Position numbers and translations under genes: made by a program. A DNA stretch of 64,000 nucleotides from Nitrospira sp. (GTDB taxonomy: Bacteria; Nitrospirota; Nitrospiria; Nitrospirales; Nitrospiraceae): the NCBI GenBank assembly GCA_023248215.1, contig JAHFEW010000003.1:1-64000 (forward strand), read 5' to 3'. Shown piece after piece: positions 27,201 through 35,033 of the stretch. The notes below the pieces were generated by a model. The model had not been told where the DNA came from. It saw only the letters and a program-made list of their open reading frames with translations, and made no database searches. Position 1 is the first letter of the stretch, and every line of letters starts with the position of its first letter.

Positions 27201-27668
27201 GGCACCTGGCGACGCGAAAAAGATGAAGACCAAGCCTTTGTGGTGGCGGAGACGCTCTATGAACGGCTGAAAACCAAGCCCAAGGAATTGGGAGTAGACC
27301 GGCTCGTCTGCATGATCAATTTCCCGCTCAAGAGCAAAGACGCAAAATATTTGTATTACTGGCCGCTCAAGCCACGGCAGGACGAGCCATTCTCGGTTGT
27401 CTCAACATTTGAGGTGCTGGATCAATTGACCGGACCGGAATTCACGGTCGAACGGATGATGGCTCATCTGGCCGCAGGCGTCGCCGCAAACCTCACACCC
27501 CATCGTCATGGGCCGGCTGACTGTCCGTTCTTTTATAACTCGAATCGCAACATTCGTTCGATTGCCGGGCGGCTGACGTTCTGTGCGTCGTGTCGTAAGA
27601 AGTTCACAGGGAAAGCAGGACTCGCCAGACTGCGGGCGGCGGAACAACTGCTGGCGGCCTATCCGTGA
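24204..27668 (+). CDS. Lipase/CHAT caspase-like fusion protein
   Basis: 1154 residues. After about 195 residues of basic N-terminus with a hydrophobic stretch comes an alpha/beta-hydrolase domain (residues about 205-500): LLFLHGTFSN, then the nucleophile DVITHSRGG (Ser283) and NHVNFFEDPG near its end. After a variable, proline/arginine-rich linker comes a CHAT protease domain (about 720-985) with the His in FIGHGEY (His795) and the Cys in LNACETGRGG (Cys841). The last 170 residues are cysteine-containing (CPFFYN, FCASCRKKF) and look somewhat like a zincin-type domain without HExxH. No transmembrane segment is certain. It stands alone, ahead of a minus-strand operon. Confidence 0.85.
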   Translation: MAQKKSGKVTWSTAEGWEVRAAERSTSAGRRAAAEAPDPFLTNLTATKRWQVEQTLVATPKARRGEAAPVPLTLDVEGGPDEVYVVMTRYTSGAIRFHMPTEPARRGARRGGRRIYRFSIPVPAAPVEEAGGRRGFISAAIKTVVLKIAGKIADFALSKLALLWETATWKLKKQREGWLSVTAEGLGGEQGLPAADLQTLSSSERNLLFLHGTFSNTKAAFHGLAQTQGSSGKTFLEELQQVYGNRIYGFDHFTLSRTPQENVQMLLEALPDRPTTFDVITHSRGGLVLRHLVERRDLFPGLADRFVIGRAVLVASPNEGTPLASPDHVTQYTNWLSNVLELFPDNPFTTGIEFVSEALSWIARRIVGGLPGLASMDNKGDIIRALQAAPGPPNQAYSALVANFEPDAAVLQRIIDAGADLFFATANDLVVPTEGGWRVDAGSGAAVTIPGDRVGCFGLGGNMTQQHPVNHVNFFEDPGTVDFLVRALRGQTQPGTPIEIETNLPSGRRRGAGRPEVQREGRPAVRPETAPPLREERSPALPAVSSFTRPPESEDVFQIALLDPHPQDNVADLIATFRNARVMEKLRKRRDRPSSADGPRAESDSGTTHWQQIIAVQKRIQGYIDGDSKFPKLPGEQDLQRLGAALFKTLFPGQVRRLYDAARSEQTSQRLHLIFTSDIDWIAAQAWEFIYDPDRRNFLALEEVNFTRNVLTAIPADRLPERAGAMRILVVVAQPLGLGKLSVEEEADVIRSGFRRLLDAKLAEVELLLDATPELLHRTLAAAHSPFDILHFIGHGEYRAEENCGYLVFENAEGGVHELDSSTLRQIVCRRGIRLVCLNACETGRGGREDFSRGVAQALIAGGVPAVVANQYPVLDVSATAFTRHFYWALALGQSIGDAAREARVAVNYSISGEAIDWAVPVVFARNPAQRLCLPREAADYERTRTASVRGRRRAVQDRIKIGIWNAHRMIPHLPEICDHLTKAQNMFSFETVSFPAPIGTWRREKDEDQAFVVAETLYERLKTKPKELGVDRLVCMINFPLKSKDAKYLYYWPLKPRQDEPFSVVSTFEVLDQLTGPEFTVERMMAHLAAGVAANLTPHRHGPADCPFFYNSNRNIRSIAGRLTFCASCRKKFTGKAGLARLRAAEQLLAAYP

Positions 27669-27678
27669 TGGGCAGGAG

Positions 27679-28524
27679 CTAGTCCGAATTGTAGAGACGC
27701 ACGGCCTTGACGAGGTCTTCCGGCGTGCCGATGTCGATCGGAAGGTCGTGGGGAAATATGACGCTCTGCACCGGCAACCCTTCTTTCAGAGCGGCTTGCA
27801 GCACGACACCCATCGCCAAATCTCCACCTGGATCGTTGGCCGTGCTCGCCAGCTTTCCCAGCTTGCGACGGGTGTCGTCGGCGCGAAGGAAGCGATGCAG
27901 GAAGGCGGAGAAGGTCGGAGTCCAGACCGCGCAACACCAGCCGTAGGTCAAGATCGTCGAAACCGGCTTCATGACGATGCCTCGCACGCGACCATCGGCT
28001 TTGCAATCGACCATGTCCCAGACGCGAGGGTTGGAAACCCGATGCAGCCCCAGCACCACCTCAGCCCCGGTTCGTTCTTGCGCTTCAAGTAACTGCCGAT
28101 AGGCATCGTCGGGACCAAAGAGAATATCGGGAAAACCGAAGGCCACGCGCTGCTGTTCGATAAAGGGGTAGGCACGGTCGATGGTATCGGGCGGCCCCAA
28201 AGAACCTGAAATTACGATATAGGCGAGCGACAGATCCACCAAGCGGCCGTCACGGAAATAATTCGGGATGTCCCATTTGCCGTCACGAATCACCAGATAG
28301 GCCTTCGTGATCCCGGCGGCTCTGAACTTTTCCAGCAGATAGTGCGCCGCCACCTTTGGGCGCGGCATCCCGGTTTTCGCATCGACCGCGAAACCGACCG
28401 GATAGACTTCTTTGCTGCAAGGGAATGGTTGCAGGCGTTTCGCCAGCCCCGCGGCAGGGACCAGGCCCACCACTTCTTGCCCGGTTGGCGCGGAGGATTC
28501 GCGCTGATTGGTCGGAGACATCAT
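27679..28524 (-). CDS. NDP-sugar nucleotidyltransferase (RmlA-like)
   Basis: 281 residues. The N-terminal loop VVGLVPAAGLAKRLQPFPCSKEVYP is the nucleotide-binding motif of sugar-phosphate nucleotidyltransferases, followed by the metal-ligand region FGPDDAYRQLLE. LPIDIGTPEDLVKAVRLY is the end typical of RmlA/GlmU. It activates a sugar phosphate (UTP or dTTP), substrate unknown. Its ATG shares one base with the TGA of the methyltransferase gene upstream, so both are translated from one transcript. It is the last gene of the transporter, ProA-like, methyltransferase and nucleotidyltransferase set. Confidence 0.8.
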   Translation of the reverse strand: MMSPTNQRESSAPTGQEVVGLVPAAGLAKRLQPFPCSKEVYPVGFAVDAKTGMPRPKVAAHYLLEKFRAAGITKAYLVIRDGKWDIPNYFRDGRLVDLSLAYIVISGSLGPPDTIDRAYPFIEQQRVAFGFPDILFGPDDAYRQLLEAQERTGAEVVLGLHRVSNPRVWDMVDCKADGRVRGIVMKPVSTILTYGWCCAVWTPTFSAFLHRFLRADDTRRKLGKLASTANDPGGDLAMGVVLQAALKEGLPVQSVIFPHDLPIDIGTPEDLVKAVRLYNSD

Positions 28525-29750
28525 CAGGAGCGTCCCTTCTCGCTACTCTGAATGTCGCGGGTGATCTCCCGATAGTAGGTTTCGAGCAGGGCGGCGCGGG
28601 CCGGTTCGATGAGCACCAGTTGGCGCTGATCGAAGGTATTGGCGCAATAGAGATAATTGAACCCCTCTGCCCTCCCCCATTCGACATGCAACTGCCGGCC
28701 GTCCGGCTCTTCACTGGTGACCTGCTTCAACACCTGTTTATTGGGAAGATCCATCCAAGCCTGCTGGGCCGAACTCTCATGGTTCTCGTAGAGAGGCTGA
28801 TCGGCCTGCGCCTGAACAGATCGAAGGGCCTCGATATCGAGCGGCGGCGCCTCATCCGGTTCCGGCAATTCATTCCACGTCAGAGACTCTTGCGGGGGCA
28901 CGGCACCGAGCACATACAACGGCCCGTCGTCCGTGACTTCCTCCACCGAACGATAACGCACCGGCTCCGGCGACGCGAGCAACCATAGGCCGCGAGCAGC
29001 GAGTGCCCGCTGAAACGGAACGCGCCTCGCGAGTTGCCTGGTCTTTTCGAACACGAGCATTCGACCCTGCGTCGTGAGCCCGGCGCGGAGGCGATCAAGC
29101 CGAGTTCCTAAACCGGTCCTCTGATCGAATCGCTGCTGCGCCTGCGCATCCACCGAGCGCTCGAACGTTCTCCAGTCACGACTGGGCAGACCCGGGTCCT
29201 GCTCAGCCTGCAGCAAGGTATGCGTCGCGATGACCAGATCAAACTCGCCAGGGAGCGCCTCCTGATCTATATCCAGACATTCGAAGCGCAGATTGGTCAG
29301 GCCTAACTCTTGCGCCCGCTGTCGCGCGAGGTCGATGGAGGCTGGCGAGCGATCAAGGCCGAGCACGGTACAGCCGGGATGTTGTTTCGCATAAAACGTG
29401 GTGAGGATCCCGATGCCGCAGCCTACATCAAGCACGGAGGGCGCACCGTCGAGGTGACGCACCACCCGTGACCCGACCTGAAGATAATATTCGTACCGCT
29501 GACTGTAGAGCGCGGGCACCGTTCGAGGTTGCGCTGTCAGATCGTAAAAAGCGATTTCAGCGGAGGAACCATCGGTCCCCAGTCGCTTGGCCTCGATGTG
29601 TTGGTGAAGCGTCGCGAGTTCTTGCGGGGTAAAGACCTCTCGCTGCCAGGCGAAGTAGGCAACATCCGTCTCGACATGCCGCAGGCCCCACCAGGCGAGA
29701 TGGGCACTGAGCGCCTGCCGCGTCATCTGCTCGCTCATCGTTCGGGTCAT
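28524..29750 (-). CDS. Class I SAM-dependent methyltransferase
   Basis: 408 residues. Motif I is SVLDVGCGIGILTTFYAK (about residue 113), motif II is LRFECLDIDQEALPGEFDLVIATHTLL. A long C-terminal region (about residues 215-408) is unlike standard methyltransferases, with VPFQRALAARGLWLLASPEPVRY and EYRSVEEVTDDGPLYVLGAVPP-type stretches. The substrate is unknown. It starts 27 bases after the ProA-like gene stop and its TGA overlaps the nucleotidyltransferase ATG. The N-terminal 60 residues include WQREVFTPQELATLHQHI. Confidence 0.8.
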   Translation of the reverse strand: MTRTMSEQMTRQALSAHLAWWGLRHVETDVAYFAWQREVFTPQELATLHQHIEAKRLGTDGSSAEIAFYDLTAQPRTVPALYSQRYEYYLQVGSRVVRHLDGAPSVLDVGCGIGILTTFYAKQHPGCTVLGLDRSPASIDLARQRAQELGLTNLRFECLDIDQEALPGEFDLVIATHTLLQAEQDPGLPSRDWRTFERSVDAQAQQRFDQRTGLGTRLDRLRAGLTTQGRMLVFEKTRQLARRVPFQRALAARGLWLLASPEPVRYRSVEEVTDDGPLYVLGAVPPQESLTWNELPEPDEAPPLDIEALRSVQAQADQPLYENHESSAQQAWMDLPNKQVLKQVTSEEPDGRQLHVEWGRAEGFNYLYCANTFDQRQLVLIEPARAALLETYYREITRDIQSSEKGRS

Positions 29751-29777
29751 GACGCGCGCGTCCCCCGTTCCGGAACG

Positions 29778-31142
29778 TCAGGGGCGCTTCAACATAATGG
29801 CGTCTTCATAGGCCAGCGGCACCGGGTGCGGGTGCCGCAGTTGCCCGCTGCCGAAGACGACATACTTTTCGCAGGTGAGCTGTTCGAGCCCGATCGGCCC
29901 TCGCGCATGGTGGCGGGTCGAACTCAATCCGACATCGGCGCCGAAGCCCAGGCTGTCGCCCGCGTTCAAGCGCGACGAGGCGTTGACCAGGACGGTTCCG
30001 GCGTCAACCTCTTTGGTAAAGCGCATCGCCGACTCATACGATTTCGTGACGATGACGCAGGTATGGCTTGGGCCGTGCTGGGCTATATGGGCCAGGGCAT
30101 CGTCAAAACTCGGCACCATCTTAATGGCCATGCTGGGGCCTTGAAACTGTTTGTTCCAATCCTCGGCTTGGGCCGGTTTGACGGCCTTATGGCCGGTCAT
30201 GAGCATCTGCCCCATCAATGCAACGGTCTTCGGACAGCCGTGGACATCGATCTTGAATTCATCCAGTAATCGCAGAATCAGCGCCGACAAGAGCGGTCTG
30301 GCGATACCTTGATGGACCAGCAGGGTATCCAACGCATTGGCCGCGGAGGGCAGCTGCACCTTTGAATTCACCACAATGTTTTGCGCCAGCGGGATCTCGG
30401 CGTCATCATCGATGTACACATGGGTGATGCCGCCGTCGTGGCACAAGATCGGCATCTTGGCCTGTTCTTGAACGACCTTCCGAAGGCCGGCGCCGCCGCG
30501 TGGAATGATCGCGTCCAATGCCTTCCCGGACTTGATCAGCTCCAGCGCCGCCTCTTTCTCCGGACGGTCGATGATGGTGCAGGCGCCGGACGGAATGCCC
30601 GCCTCTGCGGCCGCGCGGTTCAGGCTCGCGGCGATCGTCTGCTGAGTCAGCGTCCAATCCGGTGAGCCGCGAAAGACACAGACATTGGCCGACTTCAGGC
30701 AGAGTGCCAGTGCGTCGATCGTCTCCAACGGCGCCAATTCGGAGACGATGCCGATGACCCCGATCGGGACACGAACCCGACTGACCTGGAGCCCGTTGGG
30801 TTCATCGTGACGGCCAATGACCTCGCCGAGAGGATCCGGCAGATCGGCGATCCGGTGCAGCCGATCCACCATCGCCTTCACGTCATCGGCCGTCATACGG
30901 ACTCGCGCGACCGCGTCCCGCACCCGCTCTCGGTTTTCGTACCCCGTCATCGATTTCCCGACCGCATCCACATCCTTCTCATTGGCGGCCAGGATGGCCT
31001 CTTCCGCCTCCGCGAGACTCGTCGCCATCGCACGCAATGCCTTATCCCGCGCGGGACCCGACGTCAGTGAGAACGGACGCACGGCTTCACGTGCCAATTT
31101 CAACAGCTTATCGAGATAGAGCTTGACTGGAACTTCAACCAT
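29778..31142 (-). CDS. proA: Gamma-glutamyl phosphate reductase homologue, catalytic Cys missing
   Basis: 454 residues from ATG 31142 (AGGA five bases upstream). The fold is that of ProA: IGVIGIVSELAP, RGGAGLRKVVQ, ALAHIAQHGPSHTCVIVT, LNAGDSLGFGADVGLSST, HARGPIGLEQLTCEKYVVFG. In true ProA the nucleophile is the Cys of RPGTCNAAE (T. maritima Cys255); here the aligned stretch is LPSAANALD, with Ala267/Ala268. The aligned GNCHIF has become GITHVY, and the PROSITE-like H-T-[DE] reads H-T-C. The protein is thus diverged and perhaps inactive as a reductase. It forms an operon with a transporter, a methyltransferase and a nucleotidyltransferase, not with proB. Confidence 0.82.
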   Translation of the reverse strand: MVEVPVKLYLDKLLKLAREAVRPFSLTSGPARDKALRAMATSLAEAEEAILAANEKDVDAVGKSMTGYENRERVRDAVARVRMTADDVKAMVDRLHRIADLPDPLGEVIGRHDEPNGLQVSRVRVPIGVIGIVSELAPLETIDALALCLKSANVCVFRGSPDWTLTQQTIAASLNRAAAEAGIPSGACTIIDRPEKEAALELIKSGKALDAIIPRGGAGLRKVVQEQAKMPILCHDGGITHVYIDDDAEIPLAQNIVVNSKVQLPSAANALDTLLVHQGIARPLLSALILRLLDEFKIDVHGCPKTVALMGQMLMTGHKAVKPAQAEDWNKQFQGPSMAIKMVPSFDDALAHIAQHGPSHTCVIVTKSYESAMRFTKEVDAGTVLVNASSRLNAGDSLGFGADVGLSSTRHHARGPIGLEQLTCEKYVVFGSGQLRHPHPVPLAYEDAIMLKRP

Positions 31143-31241
31143 GGTTTTCCTATTTGCTGATCTGGTGAATAGGTAATCTGGTGATGTCCGCGAACCGCTC
31201 GGCAATCACCACAATCACCAACTGCTCAATGCCGCGCCGGA

Positions 31242-32597
31242 CTATACCACGCGATTTTTTTGTGAGTCAAAGACATGCCCCGTCGTCTCCTGCCGGTTTT
31301 CCTGATGTGGCGCATGCGGAAGGAACTCGCAGGAGCGAACCTGATTACGGTGTTGGGCGGCGAGCCAACGGCTTAGCCAGGCCCAGAGCAACATGATCGG
31401 GACGAGGGCCCAGGCGATGTGTGTGGCGGTCACGCCGAGGGCCTTAATTCCCGACACCAGCCATCCGGTGGAGGCATCCCCTCCGCGCGAGACGGCCGTA
31501 TCGATGAAGTTCTTCGCCTTGTATTTTTCCTCGCGACTCACAACCGTGAAGAGAACTTCGCGGGCCGGTTTAGACAATGCGTATTCCCCGACTCGCCGCA
31601 GGACGGAAAAGCTCACATACATCACGAGCCCCGGCCACAGGGCGATGCCCAGAAAGCCGACCAGGCTGATGAACGGAAGAAAGAGCAGCGCCGCCACCAA
31701 ACCAAACCGACCGACCAGACGGTTCGTAATAAGGATCTGGGTCAGCCACGTGAGTACATTGGTCGCAAAATCCAGTGTTGAGAACAGACGCGTCCGGGCT
31801 TCCGGCGTGGCGAAGTGCTCCGCCACCAGCCGCACTTGTTCGAGGTATAAAAATGTGGCGGTCATGGTCAGGAGCGAGAGATATCCGCAGATGCCGAGCA
31901 GATAGGGCGAGGCCCACACCAGACGAATACCGGCGAGCAAACTGCCGCCCAACGGTTCCCCGATGTTCTCCCGATGGGAGAAAGACCGCGCGCGACTCCA
32001 GGTCTCCAGTTTGTAGATGCACCCCGTGCAGGCCAGCAAAAAGACCGCCGAGGCCAGCATGAGCATCGGAACCGGGAACAGATAGGTCAGTCCGGTGGTG
32101 AGCAGGGGTCCGAATAATGCGCCGGTGCTCCCACCCGCCGCAATCACGCCGAAGAGGCGCGCGCCCTGCTCCGGCGTGAAGAGATCGGCCATGAAACTCC
32201 AGAAGATCGACACCACGAAGAGGTTGAACACCGAGAGCCATACGAAAAATCCTCGAGCGACCCACTCGATGTACTGCTGACTGGTCATCAAGAGATACAA
32301 GGCGATCAGATTGGCGATAAAGAAGCTGTACACGGCGAGCAGCAGTCGATAGCGAGAATAGCGAGCCGACAGCCAGCCGAACAAGGGCGTCACCGCCAGC
32401 AGAGTCACAAACGTCCCCGTCATCATCCAAGGCAGATTGTGGACGCCGCCCTGAATAGCCATTTCATCGCGCACGGGACGAAGAATGTAGTAGCCGCAGA
32501 GCAGGCAGAAGAAATAGCCAAACGACCAGGCCAACGGCCACAGTTCCTGTGGCTCGGCCTGAATGAACCGGGCAAGTGAACGGCGCAATCGCTCCAT
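31242..32597 (-). CDS. MFS-type transporter, NTP/NDP-exchange-like
   Basis: 451 residues from the ATG at 32597 (GGAG five bases upstream). Twelve membrane segments are visible (for example SFGYFFCLLCGYYILR, WMMTGTFVTLLAVTPLFGWL, SVFNLFVVSIFWSFMADLF, WLTQILITNRLVGRFGLVAALLFLPF). The FW-SFMADLF and YYILRPVRDEM motifs resemble Npt1/Npt2-family or related MFS proteins of unknown substrate. The last 45 residues are soluble and basic. It precedes the ProA-like gene in the same direction with a 99-base gap. Confidence 0.75.
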   Translation of the reverse strand: MERLRRSLARFIQAEPQELWPLAWSFGYFFCLLCGYYILRPVRDEMAIQGGVHNLPWMMTGTFVTLLAVTPLFGWLSARYSRYRLLLAVYSFFIANLIALYLLMTSQQYIEWVARGFFVWLSVFNLFVVSIFWSFMADLFTPEQGARLFGVIAAGGSTGALFGPLLTTGLTYLFPVPMLMLASAVFLLACTGCIYKLETWSRARSFSHRENIGEPLGGSLLAGIRLVWASPYLLGICGYLSLLTMTATFLYLEQVRLVAEHFATPEARTRLFSTLDFATNVLTWLTQILITNRLVGRFGLVAALLFLPFISLVGFLGIALWPGLVMYVSFSVLRRVGEYALSKPAREVLFTVVSREEKYKAKNFIDTAVSRGGDASTGWLVSGIKALGVTATHIAWALVPIMLLWAWLSRWLAAQHRNQVRSCEFLPHAPHQENRQETTGHVFDSQKNRVV

Positions 32598-32710
32598 GCG
32601 ACTCCAAGTGGGAGCCCAGTGTATCACCTGCAGGAAGAAAATTTGCTACAATGCCGCCCGCACCGAACGACTCTTGCAGCAACGACTCAGTCGCAGGAAC
32701 AGCTCGACCG

Positions 32711-33742
32711 ATGATCGATCTCCGCAGCGATACCGTCACCAAGCCCTCTCCTGCTATGCGCGAAGCCATGGCGCGCGCCGAGGTGGGCGACGATGTGTAC
32801 GGGGAAGACCCCACCGTCAACCGACTCCAGGAACGCGGCGCCGCGCTGGTCGGAAAAAAAGCCGCGCTCTTCGTGCCGTCGGGAACGTTGGGTAATCAAC
32901 TCTGCCTTCGCGCGCTGGCTGAGCCAGGACGTGAAGTGATCGTTGAGCGTCACTCGCACATCGTTCGTTATGAACAGGGCGCCGCTGGGGCGCTGGCCGG
33001 TGTGCAATTGCATTGGGTGAACGGCACGCAGGGACTCATAACGGCCGAGCAGGTCGAGGCCGCGATCCGCCCCAAGGATGCCTACAGCATTCAGAGCGCG
33101 CTCCTCTGCATCGAGAATACGCACAACGCCGGCGGTGGGACCGTCTACCCGCTCTCGACCATCCAGGCCATTCGCACCGTCGCTTCCGCCCATGGAGTCC
33201 TCATGCATATGGACGGGGCCCGCCTATTCAATGCCGTCGTTTCCTCGGGGGTCTCTGCCACGGACTATGCGCGGCACTTTGAGACAGTCACATTCTGTCT
33301 CTCGAAAGGACTTGGCGCGCCGGCCGGCTCGTTGATTGCCACGGACGACCTGGGATTGTTGGAACGCCTGCGAAGGTTCCGCCGAATGTATGGTGGCGCC
33401 ATGCGCCAAGCCGGCATCCTGGCGGCTGCGGGCCTCTATGCGCTGGAGCACAATATTCAACGGCTGGCGGAGGACCATGCGAATGCGCGGCGACTCGCGA
33501 CTCTGCTGCAACAGATTCCTGCCGTCTCGATCAATCCCGGTGCGGTCGCGACGAACATTCTTTTCTTCGATGTGCACAGTTCAAGGCTGTCGATGCCGGA
33601 CTTCGTCGCGGCGCTCAAGCAAGAAGGACTGCTGCTCAGCGCCGTCGGCGGCAAGACCTGTCGCGCCGTGACACATCTCGACGTGTCAGCCGATGCCATC
33701 CAGCGCGCAGGTGACATTGTGGCACGCGTGCTTCGCCGATAG
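32711..33742 (+). CDS. ltaE: Low-specificity L-threonine aldolase
   Basis: 343 residues from ATG 32711, matching the conserved N-terminus MIDLRSDTVTKPSPAMREAM. The PLP lysine is in TFCLSKGLGAPAGS (about residue 201), and the aspartate in MDGARLFNAV. GDDVYGEDPTVNRLQ and FVPSGTLGNQ are the family's other hallmarks. It cleaves L-threonine and L-allo-threonine to glycine and acetaldehyde with pyridoxal phosphate. The upstream frame remains open to 32576 but is not conserved. It diverges from the transporter gene on the left, sharing the 110-base spacer. Confidence 0.92.
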   Translation: MIDLRSDTVTKPSPAMREAMARAEVGDDVYGEDPTVNRLQERGAALVGKKAALFVPSGTLGNQLCLRALAEPGREVIVERHSHIVRYEQGAAGALAGVQLHWVNGTQGLITAEQVEAAIRPKDAYSIQSALLCIENTHNAGGGTVYPLSTIQAIRTVASAHGVLMHMDGARLFNAVVSSGVSATDYARHFETVTFCLSKGLGAPAGSLIATDDLGLLERLRRFRRMYGGAMRQAGILAAAGLYALEHNIQRLAEDHANARRLATLLQQIPAVSINPGAVATNILFFDVHSSRLSMPDFVAALKQEGLLLSAVGGKTCRAVTHLDVSADAIQRAGDIVARVLRR

Positions 33743-33815
33743 AGCGGCCGCTCATTGACAGGCCGATGGCCCCCTCATAAAATGCCATCACACCGGACAG
33801 TACTGAGAGGTATGC

Positions 33816-34043
33816 GTGACGCTTGACGCGGTATCGTTTCAACAGATCAGCCGGATTCTCGATGTGACAGATGCCTTAGGCCTCAATCGCGAGGGGGTGG
33901 AGATTCCTCTCTCACCGGAAAATCCCGGCATAGTCCGCAAACTCCCAAATGGCAAACTGGAAATCGTCGTCGACGCCGAGGAACCCTTCGACCAGTGGCT
34001 TGGCACCCTTGAACAACATATTCGACGTGTGCAGGCGACCTGA
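33816..34043 (+). CDS. Small uncharacterised protein
   Basis: 75 residues from a GTG at 33816 with GAGAGG six bases upstream. The sequence EIPLSPENPGIVRKLPNGKLEIVVDAE, then PFDQWLGTLEQHIRRV, suggests one beta-hairpin and a helix. No family is known to me. The nucleotidyltransferase gene follows 26 bases later, so the two may be co-transcribed. Confidence 0.65.
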   Translation: MTLDAVSFQQISRILDVTDALGLNREGVEIPLSPENPGIVRKLPNGKLEIVVDAEEPFDQWLGTLEQHIRRVQAT

Positions 34044-34069
34044 CACGTTCTAGGACATAGACACTACCC

Positions 34070-34876
34070 ATGGAACCACAACTTGCCGCTTCCTCACCCC
34101 AGCCTTCACCGGCGCTTCCTTCTTCCGAAGAATTGAAGGCTGAGCTGCTCGACATTCCTGAACCTCCCGAAATGCCCCCGGCGGCCGCCCCGCCTGGATA
34201 CGACGATGCCCTCGCCATCGCAGTCAAATACGTCCGCGCGAAGCGCGGCGGCGATTTGGTGGGTGTCATTCTCGTCGGGTCCGGGGCTCGGCGCGCCGTG
34301 ACGGCACATAGTGACATCGATCTCATCGTGTTGGTGAAAGGACCGGCCGATGGACAGGAAATGATTCGCGTCGCCGACCGGCTGGTGGATATTCGGTACG
34401 GCGAGCACAAAACCGTCGCCGAGGATATCGACTATTCGCCCCGCCTGGCTCCCCTGCTCCGGAAGGGACGGATTCTGTATGACCACGAGGAGATCGCGGC
34501 TCAGCTCATTGCGAAAGCCGCACAACGGTTCCGCCAAGGTCCCCCGGCGGCCAGTCTCCATGAACGCATCCGTCTGAAAGCCGACTGTCTCCATTGGCTG
34601 GGTAAGGTCGAGGACCTGCGCGACAAACCCAATACCGCACAATACCTCCTGCAAATCTTTTTCGAGGACTGTCTCTCGGCATTCTTTCGAACCCGAGGCC
34701 TCTGGCTCACGGCGCCCGTCGATACCCTCCGGTTCCTGGCCTCGCGCGATCCGGCACTCGGCGAACTGGCCAGCCAATTTCTGAGCGCGGCCACACTCCA
34801 CGAACGACTCACGTATGGCCGGCGGTTCGCCGACGCCCTCTTTCGCGACATCCCTCTTCCACCTCGCGTGGACTAG
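34070..34876 (+). CDS. Nucleotidyltransferase-domain protein with helical C-terminus
   Basis: 268 residues. A proline-rich N-terminal tail (about 45 residues) is followed by an NTP_transf_2 core: GVILVGSGARRAVTAHSDIDLIVLVKG, with the GS and D-x-D acids. The C-terminal half is helical (SLHERIRLKADCLHWLGKVEDLRDKPN) and may be HEPN-like. Such fusions are often nucleotidyltransferase/HEPN (MNT-HEPN-type) proteins, but as one chain this could also modify a small molecule. It is a gene between a small ORF and gnd. Confidence 0.7.
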   Translation: MEPQLAASSPQPSPALPSSEELKAELLDIPEPPEMPPAAAPPGYDDALAIAVKYVRAKRGGDLVGVILVGSGARRAVTAHSDIDLIVLVKGPADGQEMIRVADRLVDIRYGEHKTVAEDIDYSPRLAPLLRKGRILYDHEEIAAQLIAKAAQRFRQGPPAASLHERIRLKADCLHWLGKVEDLRDKPNTAQYLLQIFFEDCLSAFFRTRGLWLTAPVDTLRFLASRDPALGELASQFLSAATLHERLTYGRRFADALFRDIPLPPRVD

Positions 34877-35033
34877 TCGGGAACGGTCGTCCAGGTTCGA
34901 ATGCGACCATCCACTTGCGTTCGTGTCCGAGCATGGTACCATCGGCGCAGAACCAGGTGAGGCGCCACGGTTAGTGGTTCACACTCTATCAGCACCAGGC
35001 ATCGCACAGCCGCATCATCAGAGAGGGTCAACT

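Noticed and set aside
34070-34876. Nucleotidyltransferase as a MNT/HEPN toxin-antitoxin pair
   Set aside because: Both parts are in one chain and no partner gene lies beside it, so the pair model is not supported.
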